DNA from: Aquisediminimonas profunda | GTDB taxonomy: Bacteria > Pseudomonadota > Alphaproteobacteria > Sphingomonadales > Sphingomonadaceae | Assembly (NCBI RefSeq): GCF_019443285.1 | Contig: NZ_CP080327.1 | Span: forward strand, 3,034,001 to 3,098,000 | Reading direction: 5' to 3' | DNA: 64,000 bases | Shown here: piece after piece, positions 51,284-61,009 of the stretch | How the letters are laid out: every line of letters starts with the position of its first letter | Position numbering within the stretch: position 1 is the stretch's first letter | Program-made: the position numbers and the translations under genes | Notes under the pieces: generated by a model | What the model saw: the letters and a program-made list of their open reading frames with translations, nothing else | Database searches by the model: none | Told to the model about the DNA's origin: nothing

Positions 51284-53373
51284 GCGAACTTTTCCCTCAT
51301 CCTGATCAGCGCATCAACAGCCACAGCTCCCGTCCGCAGCGCGAGCAAGGGGTTGATGTCCATTTCTTCGAGATGGGTAGAGTGTGTCTCCGCAAAGTGC
51401 ACGATGGCCTCAATCGCGTCCACGAGCGCAGCCATGTCGCATCCCGGCCGTCCACGAAAGCCAGACAGCATCTGATGCACAGGCAAACGCGACAGCGCTG
51501 CTTCGATGTCGCCTCGACCAGCCGGAAGCAGCAGGTGTTCTACACTCCGCAGCAATTCCACAAAAACCCCGCCTGCTCCGATCGTCATGAACAGACCGAA
51601 CTGGGGGTCACGCCCGATCCCGACGAGAAGCTCGGCAACCACGTCATTGACCATGTCCTCTACAAGAAACCGATCGGTCAAATGGGTCATTCGCTCTGCA
51701 GCAAGCACGAGCTCCTCACGACTGGAGATATTCAGCGCAACACCACCAACCTCCGTCTTGTGGGCGAGATCGTTCCCGACTGCCTTGAGCACCACCGGAA
51801 ACTGAACCGGAAGCGGATTGCACGCGTCACGGCTCAAGGATTTCAGTTCCTCCATCGAAACCAGTTTGCTCGAAGGGATCGGCACGCCGGCCGCACGCAG
51901 GGCCGCCTTGCTCCGAGCTTCGTCCCATAAAGAGGCAACTCCTGGAGAGGCCGGATTTTCGTCAGGCAAAGTCGGCGGACAGGGGCGTGACCAGGCCATC
52001 CCGATGCGGGCCGCCGCAGCAACTGACGCCATAGCCTCAGCCAAGCCATTCGCCGGGACGATGCCATTCTCAAGAAGCATTGTCGCAACGCTTTCCGGCA
52101 TTCCTTCTGCGATGGAGCTCGCAACAATTCGGACCGATCCTGGTGGCGCAGCTATTGCCTGATGTGCGGCAACAAACGCCTTCAAGGTCACGTCCCATTC
52201 AGCGGATTCGCATCGATCGGCGCGCGGATAGTCGAGGATCAATATCGATACTTCAAAACCGGCTTTCAGCAAGGCTGAAAAGCAACGCGTCTGCGCCGCA
52301 GCGTCCCCCCAGATGTAAGTATGGTAATCAAGAGGATTGGCCACAGCGACGCGCGGCCCCAGCACCTGTTCCAGCTCGGACTGGACAGAAGCAGCGAAAT
52401 CAGGGGTTTCCAACTGGAGCCGCTCCGCAAAGTCAGCGACAAGGGACGCTTCGCCGCCCGAGCAACTCGCGCTCGTGATGCGTTTGCCCGACAGGGGGCC
52501 TGCAACGTGCAACAGCTTGAGTGCTTCAAGGAAGCTCGACGGATCGTAAGCGCGCGCTACGCCGTATCGGTCAAAAAGCACATCACACAAGGAATCGGCC
52601 CCCGCCAGCGAACTGGTATGCGAAAGGGTCAAAGCGGCCCCCTTGATCGATGACCCCGTCTTGAGCACGACGAGCGGCACGCCCGCTGCCCGGGCATTGA
52701 CGCACGCCTGTGAAAAGCGAGCAACCGAACCAAGCCCTTCGAGGTGCAAACCAATTGCGCTGACGCGTCTGTCGGCAATCAGGGCTTCGATCAGCTCTGC
52801 CGGAGTCACGTCCGCGCAATTGCCGATGCTGATCACATAGCCAATGGGAAGGCCGCGCGCCTGCATGGTCAGATTGAGCGCAAGATTGCCGCTCTGGCTT
52901 ATGATCGCGACACCCCGCCCCTCTTTGATCGGCTGGCATCCATGCTGATCCGGCCAGAGCGCAACGCGATCAAAGGCGTTCAGCATGCCGTAGCAATTGG
53001 GCCCGATAAGAGGCATCCCTGCAGCAGCTTCGACCAACCTATTCTGGCGGTCGCGACCGGCCGGGCCGACTTCGGCAAACTCGGAAGCATAGCAAATAGC
53101 CCCGCCTGCCCCGCTGGCCGCCAATTCACCAGCAAGCGTTATGCTGGGTTCCGCCGGTGCGGCCAGGAACACTGCATCAGGTGGAGACGGCAATCCCGAT
53201 ATATCGGAAAAACACCGCTCCCCTGCCATTTCCTCACGCTTCGGATTGACCGGCCACAATGCGCCGGAATATCCGAAGTCTCGACATTGGCGAAGCGCCT
53301 CTTCCGCCGCCTTGCCGCCAACGAAGGCAATGGAGCGTGGTTGCAAGAGTCGGCTGAGGGACCTCCCGCTCAT
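51280..53373 (-). CDS. ADP-forming acyl-CoA synthetase (acetate-CoA ligase type)
   Basis: A 697-residue NDP-forming acyl-CoA ligase. The N-terminal CoA-binding domain ([20 protein letters not shown]), flavodoxin-like segments ([20 protein letters not shown]) and a C-terminal ATP-grasp part ([55 protein letters not shown]) are in the usual order. It would activate gamma-butyrobetaine or a related acid with CoA and ATP to ADP plus phosphate. The gene overlaps both neighbours by ATGA. It takes the place held by AMP-forming CaiC or BcoA-type ligases in other organisms. Confidence 0.85.
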   Translation of the reverse strand: MSGRSLSRLLQPRSIAFVGGKAAEEALRQCRDFGYSGALWPVNPKREEMAGERCFSDISGLPSPPDAVFLAAPAEPSITLAGELAASGAGGAICYASEFAEVGPAGRDRQNRLVEAAAGMPLIGPNCYGMLNAFDRVALWPDQHGCQPIKEGRGVAIISQSGNLALNLTMQARGLPIGYVISIGNCADVTPAELIEALIADRRVSAIGLHLEGLGSVARFSQACVNARAAGVPLVVLKTGSSIKGAALTLSHTSSLAGADSLCDVLFDRYGVARAYDPSSFLEALKLLHVAGPLSGKRITSASCSGGEASLVADFAERLQLETPDFAASVQSELEQVLGPRVAVANPLDYHTYIWGDAAAQTRCFSALLKAGFEVSILILDYPRADRCESAEWDVTLKAFVAAHQAIAAPPGSVRIVASSIAEGMPESVATMLLENGIVPANGLAEAMASVAAAARIGMAWSRPCPPTLPDENPASPGVASLWDEARSKAALRAAGVPIPSSKLVSMEELKSLSRDACNPLPVQFPVVLKAVGNDLAHKTEVGGVALNISSREELVLAAERMTHLTDRFLVEDMVNDVVAELLVGIGRDPQFGLFMTIGAGGVFVELLRSVEHLLLPAGRGDIEAALSRLPVHQMLSGFRGRPGCDMAALVDAIEAIVHFAETHSTHLEEMDINPLLALRTGAVAVDALIRMREKFA

Positions 53374-54518
53374 TTTTCCAGCGGACGCAGAATGGCTCGC
53401 GAAATGATATGGCGCTGGATCTCGCTGGTGCCATCCCAGATACGCTCGACGCGCGCATCTCGCCAGAAGCGCGCAATGGGCAACTCGTCCATCAAACCCA
53501 TGCCGCCGAATATCTGGATCGCATGGTCCGTGACGCGCGCAAGGGCTTCAGACGCGAACAGCTTGGCCATTGCCGCGTCGGTATCCGTCATCGAACCGCG
53601 ATCGTCTTTCCAGGCTGCCCGAAAAGTCAACAGTTCGGCGGCGTCAAGCTCCGTGGCCATGTCAGCCAGCTTGAATCCCGTTCCCTGAAACTTGCCGATA
53701 GATTGGCCAAACTGCTTTCGTGTTGCGGCCCATTCCGCAGCCATTTCGAGCACACGCTGGCCACGCCCGACAGATGTGGTTGCGACCTGCAGTCGGGTCG
53801 ATCCCAGCCACTGCCCCATCAGGTCGAAGCCCCTGTCCAACTCTCCAAGCAGGCTCGATGCCGGGACCCGACAGTCTTCGAAGATCAGTTCACATTGATG
53901 ATAGCCACGGTGCGACACGCAGTTCGGGCCACGGCGCCGTGTCAATCCCGGCGTATCGAAATCAACCAGGAAGCAGCTGATCGTCTTCTTGCCGGCAACT
54001 TCGCCCGTCGCCGCGCACAGAATCACGAAATCTGCAACATCGGCATGGCTGATGAAATGTTTCGTTCCGTTGATGACGAAATCGCCACCATCTGCTCGGG
54101 CGAAGGTTCGCATCGAACGGACGTCGGAGCCAGCGTCCGGCTCCGTCATGGCCAGACAGTCGTGTCGCTCACCCCGAATGGTCGGGAGCAGATAGTCGTC
54201 AATCTGCCGCCCCGCACAGCCCCGGAGGATGTTGCTCGGTCGTGCCACCAGCATCTGGAGGCCGTAACTTGCCCGCCCGAGTTCACGCTCCATCAACGTC
54301 GTATCGAATGTCCCGAGACCGCCTCCACCGAGCTCGGACGGCATGTTGACGGCATACAGCCCCAATGCCTTGGCCTTGCGCCGAATATCGTCCGCAAGTT
54401 CGGCCGGCACATCGTCCGTCTGCTCGACAAGATTTTCATGGGGATAGAGCTCGGTCTCGACGAAGCGCCGGACAGTCTCGACCAGCATCTCCTGTTCGGA
54501 CGAGAGGGCAAAGTCCAT
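53370..54518 (-). CDS. Acyl-CoA dehydrogenase, probable gamma-butyrobetainyl-CoA dehydrogenase
   Basis: A 382-residue acyl-CoA dehydrogenase. FAD-binding motifs CLAMTEPDAGSDV and NGTKHFISHA and the catalytic-Glu region RIWDGTSEIQRHII are clear. AAWKDDRGSMTDTDAAMAKL resembles the matching region of E. coli CaiA. In this operon it would oxidise gamma-butyrobetainyl-CoA to crotonobetainyl-CoA, with electrons going to an ETF not found in the window. It starts 4 bases after the thioesterase stop and overlaps the ligase by four bases. Confidence 0.85.
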   Translation of the reverse strand: MDFALSSEQEMLVETVRRFVETELYPHENLVEQTDDVPAELADDIRRKAKALGLYAVNMPSELGGGGLGTFDTTLMERELGRASYGLQMLVARPSNILRGCAGRQIDDYLLPTIRGERHDCLAMTEPDAGSDVRSMRTFARADGGDFVINGTKHFISHADVADFVILCAATGEVAGKKTISCFLVDFDTPGLTRRRGPNCVSHRGYHQCELIFEDCRVPASSLLGELDRGFDLMGQWLGSTRLQVATTSVGRGQRVLEMAAEWAATRKQFGQSIGKFQGTGFKLADMATELDAAELLTFRAAWKDDRGSMTDTDAAMAKLFASEALARVTDHAIQIFGGMGLMDELPIARFWRDARVERIWDGTSEIQRHIISRAILRPLEK

Positions 54519-54522
54519 CGGT

Positions 54523-55173
54523 CTAGCCGCGCCTTATGCCAATGCTGCGGCCTGCCTGAGCCGGCTTGGCAAGGCCCGAATGCGCAGCAAGGATCGCCGA
54601 AACACGCTCCTGCAAATCTGCCGGCATAGGCGCCGAACGCCCGGCGTTCATGTCGACATGGACAAGCATTTGCTCTGCCGTCGCCAGCAAATCCCCGGTC
54701 TGGGCATTGTGCATTGTGTGAAAGATATGCAGCCGCTTTTCATCTGCATCAAGCAGTTGCAGGGACAGGTTAAGCCGATCATTCAGATGAGCTTCGGCAA
54801 GGTTGAAGATCATTGTCTGGACCGTGAACAGCGAATGGCCCGCTGCGCGATAGGCTTCGTCAATGCCAATCAACCGGAAAAACGCGTCTGACTGGTCACC
54901 AAAGACCAGGAGATAGCAAGACTCACTCATGTGGCCGTTATAATCGACCCACTCGGCTGTAACGGTCGGGCTGATCAGTCGCAAAGGCGCTTCGATTGGA
55001 TCACCTGCGCGCCACGGCGCTGCAGGTACGCCCTCCAGCGGCGTACGCAGGCCGTGCGACTGCTCACCAGCTACTGTTCGTTCAACCCTTTCGCAAACCA
55101 AGCCATCTTCCCCGCTGGACAGCCGAAATTCGCAGACTGGATTGCAACGGGTATGACTCAACTTGCAAGGCAC
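54523..55173 (-). CDS. Thioesterase-family protein, probable carnitinyl-CoA or betainyl-CoA thioesterase
   Basis: A hot-dog-fold thioesterase with TVTAEWVDYNGHMSESCYLL, HSLFTVQTMIFNLAEAHLND and RLHIFHTMHNAQTGDLLATAEQMLVHVDM. It matches the C-terminal half of the carnitine dehydrogenase fusion at 62442 (which has WIDYNEHLTES) and CdhB-type betainyl-CoA thioesterases. It is the first gene of the gamma-butyrobetaine CoA operon, so it probably releases free carnitine. The 216-residue frame starts at a GTG with an untypical Cys-rich extension of about 60 residues; an internal start nearer residue 60 is possible. Confidence 0.75.
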   Translation of the reverse strand: MPCKLSHTRCNPVCEFRLSSGEDGLVCERVERTVAGEQSHGLRTPLEGVPAAPWRAGDPIEAPLRLISPTVTAEWVDYNGHMSESCYLLVFGDQSDAFFRLIGIDEAYRAAGHSLFTVQTMIFNLAEAHLNDRLNLSLQLLDADEKRLHIFHTMHNAQTGDLLATAEQMLVHVDMNAGRSAPMPADLQERVSAILAAHSGLAKPAQAGRSIGIRRG

Positions 55174-55416
55174 ACTGTGCCCGCCCGTTCAACTTATACT
55201 GTTCATTACTGGGCATTATATGGCGGTTTTCCGATTGACTCCTCATCCTCAGCGGCCATGCATTCGCCTCAGGTCAGGGAGACACCAGAAGCGTGAGCAA
55301 ATCTCAAGCAGCACGACACCTTTGTCGATTGTGGATGCTGGACCCTGCCTGCCGATATCATTCCATGAATTTCTGACCAAAACGCACCGGGCCGAAGCAA
55401 GGCCAAAGGGGGGAAA
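55174..55416. promoter_or_regulatory. Divergent promoter between the gamma-butyrobetaine operon and a TonB receptor
   Basis: No gene is seen in this 243-base gap. It contains TATACT- and TATAAG-like -10 boxes on both strands near 55195-55222. It also contains CCATGCATTCG at 55256-55266, identical to 27729-27739, which lies upstream of the other complete TonB receptor. The distance to the receptor start is similar (about 150 versus 186 bases). Confidence 0.4.
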
Positions 55417-57894
55417 ATGAAGCGTCAATTGTTACTTTCTACCGCAATGCCTGGCCTTTTGCTGAGCCTGTCGGGCACTGCAGCTATGGCACAGTCCGCA
55501 CAGCCTGCAGCTGATGCAGCCGATGATTATGGGGTTGCGGACATTGTTGTCACCGCATCGCGTCGCTCGGAAAAGCTGCAGGACGTACCAATTGCCGTTC
55601 AGGCCCTCGGGGGCGACCAATTGCAACAGCGGGGCATCACCAATTTCAGCGAGCTGCTGAAGGAATTGCCACAGGTTCACTCTGGCGGACGTGGTCCAGG
55701 TCAGAATACCGTTTCAATCCGTGGCCTCAATCTGTCCCAGATCGGTTTGCAAGGCTCCGGAACTGCCGGCGTTACGCCGACGGTCGCGATCTATCTTGAT
55801 GACGCCACAGTTGCTGTGCAGGGCCGAAATCTCGATGTGTATGTGACTGACCTCGCACGCGTTGAAGTCCTAGAAGGACCGCAAGGCACCTTGTTCGGTG
55901 CGAGCGCGGAAGGCGGCGCGATCCGCTACATCACCAATAAGCCGGATCTGAGCAAATTTCAGGCGGGTGTTTCACTCAATGGCGCGACGACCCGGAAGGG
56001 TGCTCCAAGCTTCGCTGCCAATGGCTATGTCAACATCCCGATCATAGAGGACAAGCTTGCCTTCCGCGCGACCGTGTTCGTTGATCGGCAGGGGGGATAT
56101 ATCGACAATGTTCCCTCCACCTATCAGCAGCCGCTGACCGCGTTCAATGCGGACGGATCGGTCGCCTACAATCTGCCCGTCACAGCTACGCGCCCGACGA
56201 TCAATAACGCCGCATTTGCGAAAAAGGATTTCAACTCTGCGACCTATGCTGGTGGGCGAGCATCCTTGAAATGGCAATTTGCGCCTGATTGGAGCGTGAA
56301 CGTCCAGCACATGTATCAGACCCTGGAGGTCGACGGTGTGTTCCAGTATGATCCCACGCTGGGCGATCTGAAGGTCAATCGTTTCTCACCTGACAGAAAC
56401 GAGGACACGTTCAACCAGACGCAATGGTCAATCGAAGGCAAGCTGGCGGGGCTGGATCTGGTCTACACAGGCTCCTATCTCAATCGCAAAGTCAACCAGA
56501 AGCTTGACTACACGCGCTACGCGGAAGTTGGTCCGTTCGTTCCCTACTATATTTGCAGCTATCCGGGATACGCCTCATGCGCTTCGCCGCGGATGACCTA
56601 TCTGGACAATTCAAAGAACACACGCACGAGCCACGAATTCCGCATCAGCACGCCATCGGAAAAGCGCTTCCGTGTGCAAGCCGGTGCCTATTATGACAAA
56701 GCCAAGCTTATCGTAGACAATGTCTTTTACTATGAAGGCGCAGCTACGCAGGGTTACAAAGGGCAACGTCCCGGCGGGACCGACAAGATCCGGGACTATA
56801 TCCGGCCCGATGGCGGCGTATATTTCAACGATGCGCTGCGAGGTGAGAGTCAGTTTGCTCTGTTCGGCGAAGCCAGCTTCGACATAACCGATCAGCTCAC
56901 CCTGACGGCAGGCATTCGCTATTATAATCAGAAAACCTATCTCAAGGGGTCGGTGAACTGCGGCAGTGCTTTCCTAACTAAGAATGTGGTGCTGCCCAAC
57001 GGCCATACATGCGGTAGCGGCAACTTTGCCGTTTCGCTGGCTGGTCTGAGCCCGACAAGAGAAAAGGGCACAACCCCGAAAGTCACTTTGAGCTACAAGC
57101 CAAATGAAGACCTGTTGTTCTACGCCACCTATTCGGAAGGATTCAGACCTGGTGGGTTCAACCGCCGCGGTGGACCGAGCAAGGATCCAACATTCTTTAT
57201 TCCCTTCACCTATACATCAGACAGCGTGAAGAACTACGAACTGGGCTGGAAGACCGAATTTGCCGACCGCAAGGTGCGGTGGAACGGCGCAATCTTCTAT
57301 ATGGACTGGACCAATATTCCGGTCAGCATTTATGCCCCGAAAGTCAGCAATTCGACCTTTGTCCTCAATGGGCCGGATGCGAAGGTGAAGGGCCTGACGA
57401 CGGACCTGGCGTGGCGCGCAACGTCGGAGTTCACGATCACGGGCAATCTCGCCTATCTCGACACCGAACTCAGCAGTTATGGATCGACACCGGCAGGCTT
57501 TCAGCCTGCACCCGGCGATGGGCCGAGGGCTTTGACCTTCAAGCCACTTGGAAGTCCGCTTGCCTTGGTTCCCAAGTTCCAGGGCGGGCTGCGTTTCCGT
57601 TACGAACATGAGAACTCTTCTGGCACCACCATGTTCGGCCAGTTGGGAGCTCAGTTTGTCGGGAAATCAAGGACTTCAACGATCAAGGTCGTTGACTTCC
57701 CCTTGCCAAGCTACGCCCAGTTCGATGCTTCCGTCGGTGTCAAGCGCGACTCATGGAATATGGAACTCTATGCCGCCAATTTGACTGACAAGCGGCCGGA
57801 CACCTATATTTCAGTGGACGACAATCGGAGACTCAATTCGACCCTCCGCCCGCGCACCATCGGGCTGCGGTTCACATGGAACTATGGAGAATAG
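55417..57894 (+). CDS. TonB-dependent receptor
   Basis: An 825-residue outer-membrane receptor. A signal peptide (MKRQLLLSTAMPGLLLSLSG, then AMAQ) precedes the plug domain, which opens with ADIVVTASRRSEKLQDVPIA and includes VSIRGLNLSQIG and RVEVLEGPQGTLFGASAEGG. The barrel ends GLRFTWNYGE. GGGGGG stands just before the ATG. It is divergent from the gamma-butyrobetaine/choline sulfate operon and followed by a sulfotransferase-like gene, so import of a sulfated or quaternary amine compound is plausible. Confidence 0.9.
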   Translation: MKRQLLLSTAMPGLLLSLSGTAAMAQSAQPAADAADDYGVADIVVTASRRSEKLQDVPIAVQALGGDQLQQRGITNFSELLKELPQVHSGGRGPGQNTVSIRGLNLSQIGLQGSGTAGVTPTVAIYLDDATVAVQGRNLDVYVTDLARVEVLEGPQGTLFGASAEGGAIRYITNKPDLSKFQAGVSLNGATTRKGAPSFAANGYVNIPIIEDKLAFRATVFVDRQGGYIDNVPSTYQQPLTAFNADGSVAYNLPVTATRPTINNAAFAKKDFNSATYAGGRASLKWQFAPDWSVNVQHMYQTLEVDGVFQYDPTLGDLKVNRFSPDRNEDTFNQTQWSIEGKLAGLDLVYTGSYLNRKVNQKLDYTRYAEVGPFVPYYICSYPGYASCASPRMTYLDNSKNTRTSHEFRISTPSEKRFRVQAGAYYDKAKLIVDNVFYYEGAATQGYKGQRPGGTDKIRDYIRPDGGVYFNDALRGESQFALFGEASFDITDQLTLTAGIRYYNQKTYLKGSVNCGSAFLTKNVVLPNGHTCGSGNFAVSLAGLSPTREKGTTPKVTLSYKPNEDLLFYATYSEGFRPGGFNRRGGPSKDPTFFIPFTYTSDSVKNYELGWKTEFADRKVRWNGAIFYMDWTNIPVSIYAPKVSNSTFVLNGPDAKVKGLTTDLAWRATSEFTITGNLAYLDTELSSYGSTPAGFQPAPGDGPRALTFKPLGSPLALVPKFQGGLRFRYEHENSSGTTMFGQLGAQFVGKSRTSTIKVVDFPLPSYAQFDASVGVKRDSWNMELYAANLTDKRPDTYISVDDNRRLNSTLRPRTIGLRFTWNYGE

Positions 57895-57922
57895 GCGCAA
57901 CTCAGCCTAGTTAAGTAACTTC

Positions 57923-57973
57923 AAGGCCCGGTGGACCCGCGTGCTTCCAAGCGCTAACGGTCCCCCGGGCCTT
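57923..57973 (+). terminator. Hairpin terminator after the TonB receptor gene
   Basis: AAGGCCCGG (57923-57931) pairs with CCGGGCCTT (57965-57973) and GGACC (57933-57937) with GGTCC (57959-57963), 29 bases after the receptor stop. The T-run after it is short and broken (TTCTTCGTT), so termination may be partial and allow some read-through into 58011. Confidence 0.6.
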
Positions 57974-58010
57974 CTTCGTTCGGGCCTAATTGGTGGAGCA
58001 AAATTGCGCA

Positions 58011-59978
58011 GTGTCGGACACGCTTCTTGAACAAGCCAAGCGCGCACTGGCTGGCGGCGACGCTGAGCAAGCCTGGGTACTGACGCAGCAGGCCGTTGAA
58101 CAGGCTCCTGACAATATCGAGACCTTGTACTTGTCAGCCGTCCTTTGCCGCCTTCGCGGCGATCTGCGCCAGGCACATGTGCAGCTGGATGCTCTGCTTG
58201 CGATCAGGCCTGGTTTTGGTCGTGCGCATCAGGAACGTGGTCATTGCTTCCGAACAGAAGGAAAGCGGGAGCCGGCTGTTGCAGCCTATGAAAAGGCCGT
58301 CTCCTGCAATCCACTTTTGACAGCATCTTGGCAATTGCTCGAAGCGCATTATCGGCAAGCTGATCCTGCAAAGGCAAGAGAGGCCAAGGACAAGATCGCC
58401 GAAGTGGAAGCCATGCCGCTTGAACTGCGAGCCGCCCTTGCCGCTTACTATGATGAGGACTTCGCACTTGCCGAAGAACGTGTCCGTTCCTTTCTGATGC
58501 AGGTACCCGATCATCCCGCCGCCATGCGCCTCCTCGCAGAACTCGGAACGCGCATGGGCGAATACGAAGATGCGCAGTTCATTCTGGAAAAGTGCAAGGA
58601 ATTGAATCCCGGCTATTTGCAGGCGCGTTTCGACTTGGCCGACGTTCTCGGGAAGCGCTTCCACTACGAACATGCCCTGCGCGAGGCCGAGGAACTCGTC
58701 TCGGTAGAGAGCCAAAACCCCAATTTTCTCATGCTTCGGGCTAACCTTCTGCTGCAGACCGGCGAGACCGATCTGGCACTTCAGGAATACCAGACGCTTC
58801 ACGATCGGGAAGGTGACAATATACGGGTAAGCCTGACGCTGGGGCACGCGCTCAAGGCACTGGGCCGGATCGAAGAGGCCATTTCGGCCTATCGCCAAAC
58901 CTATGGCCTGAAGCCGGACTTCGGCGATGCATATTGGAGCCTTGCCAATCTCAAGACTTATCGCTTCACCGATGGCGAACTTGGATCAATGATCTCGGAA
59001 GAGGCCAATCCGGCGATCGACCGGGATGATCGCATCCATCTTTGCTTCGCGCTGGGCAAGGCGCTTGAGGACCGTGGAGACTTTGCTCGCTCTTTCGAAT
59101 ATTATGCGCGTGGCAACGCGCTTCGGCAGGAGGTCGTGGGCTATCGCGCTGCGGCTGTCACGCGCGAGATCGACGAACAGATTGCGCATTGCACGTCCGG
59201 GCTTTTCGCTGCCAAATCTGGATCAGGGTGCGTTTCGGAAGACCCGATCTTCATTGTCGGATTGCCGCGTGCGGGATCGACGCTCCTCGAACAGATACTC
59301 GCCTCGCACAGCATGGTCGAAGGGACGACCGAGCTGCCAGACATCATGGCAATCGCGTCGCGCCTGAACGGGCGGCAAGAACAAAGCGAAGCAGATCGCT
59401 ATCCTGGCAATCTGGCAGAGCTCTCGGTTGAAGAGCTTGGCGCACTTGGTTCCGGTTACATCAAGTCGACACAGGTCCATCGTCGGGAAGGCAAGCCGCG
59501 CTTCATTGACAAGATGCCCAACAATTTCCGCCACATCGGCCTGATCCATCTGATCCTGCCAAACGCGCGGATCATCGATGCCCGGCGCGATCCGATGGAT
59601 TGCGGCTTTTCCGTATTCAAGCAGCTCTTTGCGCAGGGACAGGATTTTTCTTACGATCTCGATCATATCGGCCGATATTATCGCGATTATGTGCGGCTGA
59701 TGGATCATTGGGACACCGTGTTGCCGGGCCGCGTCCTGCGCGTGCAGCATGAAGACGTCCTTGATGACCTCGAAGGGCAGGTCCGCCGCATCCTCGACTA
59801 TTGCGGACTTCCCTTCGAACAGTCCTGTGTCGAGTTTCACCGGACCGAACGGGCAGTGCGCACGCCAAGTTCCGAACAGGTCCGCCGCCCGATCAACCGC
59901 GACGGTGCCGGCGTGTGGAAGAATTTCGAGCCTTGGCTTGATCCACTGAAGACTGCGCTAGCGGGTCAGTTGGCCTGA
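58011..59978 (+). CDS. TPR-repeat protein with C-terminal sulfotransferase domain
   Basis: A 655-residue two-part protein. Residues 1 to about 390 are TPR-like helical repeats (for example LGHALKALGRIEEAISAYRQ). The C-terminal part is a sulfotransferase with the PAPS 5'-phosphosulfate loop GLPRAGSTLLEQILASH and the 3'-phosphate motif region ARRDPMDCGFSVFKQLF. It would sulfate an unknown acceptor in the cytoplasm. The GTG at 58011 follows a GGAG, and upstream TTG/GTG codons are less convincing. The end overlaps the convergent hydrolase gene by 13 bases. Confidence 0.82.
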   Translation: MSDTLLEQAKRALAGGDAEQAWVLTQQAVEQAPDNIETLYLSAVLCRLRGDLRQAHVQLDALLAIRPGFGRAHQERGHCFRTEGKREPAVAAYEKAVSCNPLLTASWQLLEAHYRQADPAKAREAKDKIAEVEAMPLELRAALAAYYDEDFALAEERVRSFLMQVPDHPAAMRLLAELGTRMGEYEDAQFILEKCKELNPGYLQARFDLADVLGKRFHYEHALREAEELVSVESQNPNFLMLRANLLLQTGETDLALQEYQTLHDREGDNIRVSLTLGHALKALGRIEEAISAYRQTYGLKPDFGDAYWSLANLKTYRFTDGELGSMISEEANPAIDRDDRIHLCFALGKALEDRGDFARSFEYYARGNALRQEVVGYRAAAVTREIDEQIAHCTSGLFAAKSGSGCVSEDPIFIVGLPRAGSTLLEQILASHSMVEGTTELPDIMAIASRLNGRQEQSEADRYPGNLAELSVEELGALGSGYIKSTQVHRREGKPRFIDKMPNNFRHIGLIHLILPNARIIDARRDPMDCGFSVFKQLFAQGQDFSYDLDHIGRYYRDYVRLMDHWDTVLPGRVLRVQHEDVLDDLEGQVRRILDYCGLPFEQSCVEFHRTERAVRTPSSEQVRRPINRDGAGVWKNFEPWLDPLKTALAGQLA

Positions 59979-61009
59979 CCGGTTCGAGACCAGGCGCAAA
60001 TCCCAAGCGTCTGACGCTTCAGGTCCACTGGCCCATTCGCCAGCTTTGCGCGGCCATGATCGCAGACGAGGGTCTTGTCGCCAAAGCCGGCCACATCAAC
60101 CAGCAGCTGATCCCAATGGCGATACTGCACGTCATGCCCTTCGCCCGGGTATCGGCGGAACGTGACCTTGCCTTTGACCTTGCTTGCCCAATATTCGCCC
60201 TGTGAAGGCGGCACAGCCTTGTCCGCTTCGCCATAATAGAAATAGGCGGGGGCGGTGAAACCCGACACATCGGCAGCCGGATCGCAAAAACGCTTATATT
60301 CACGGGCCACGCCACGGGCATCGCCCTTCTGGCCAGCAATGAAGAAGGCATGGGCGCCTTCATCGGCCGTTCGGTCTGCAAACCCCCTCACCTTCCCGAC
60401 GACACCGTCCTTTGGCATGTCCCACCAGATGCGCGGCGCGTCGACCTGAGGCGCAAGCTGCGCGCGCAAGCCGTCAAGGTCGAGCGCGCATGTCGGAGCT
60501 CCGGCTGGCATGGAGGCTATGGCGGCCAACATGTGCAGAGAGACAATCCGTTCCGGCATGGCAGCAGCGACATGTCCGGCATAGGCGCCGCCACCTGAAA
60601 TCGCGACAAGGGAAAATCGATTGATGGCGAGATGCCCGAGAACCCGCCGCACATCGCCTACATAATCGTCAAACGTCCAGTCGGCGTCATAGGCAGTATC
60701 GCCCAGACCGTTGCGTTCAACCGCGACGATACGGAGCTTCAGCCGCCGACGCATCGTATCGAGGAATGCAACCAATTCGGGAGCACGTGCGCTCGTCCCC
60801 ACGCCGCCAATAAACAGCATTGTCGCCCAGCCGGATTCACCCGTATCCGTGAAATGGATTGTGCGCCCCTTGTCGCCCGCGATCTGCTGAACCGGTGTTC
60901 CAATCGCGTCGAACTGATCCGGAAAGGCGATCGGTGCGCTTGCCGCTTCCAAAGGGGCGACCGGAGCAAACGCCATCATGGCCGCAATCCCAATTCCAGC
61001 GCATTTCAT
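59966..61009 (-). CDS. Exported alpha/beta hydrolase
   Basis: A 347-residue alpha/beta hydrolase. A signal peptide (MKCAGIGIAAMMAFAPVAPLEAASA) indicates export to the periplasm. The nucleophile elbow is VAISGGGAYAG, the acid is likely the Asp in YGEADKAVPP, and the His is in PGEGHDVQYRHW. The gene overlaps the NCS1 permease stop by four bases and is the last gene of the carnitine operon. A periplasmic esterase freeing carnitine or choline from an ester, to feed the transporter, fits the context but is inferred. Confidence 0.8.
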   Translation of the reverse strand: MKCAGIGIAAMMAFAPVAPLEAASAPIAFPDQFDAIGTPVQQIAGDKGRTIHFTDTGESGWATMLFIGGVGTSARAPELVAFLDTMRRRLKLRIVAVERNGLGDTAYDADWTFDDYVGDVRRVLGHLAINRFSLVAISGGGAYAGHVAAAMPERIVSLHMLAAIASMPAGAPTCALDLDGLRAQLAPQVDAPRIWWDMPKDGVVGKVRGFADRTADEGAHAFFIAGQKGDARGVAREYKRFCDPAADVSGFTAPAYFYYGEADKAVPPSQGEYWASKVKGKVTFRRYPGEGHDVQYRHWDQLLVDVAGFGDKTLVCDHGRAKLANGPVDLKRQTLGICAWSRTGQAN

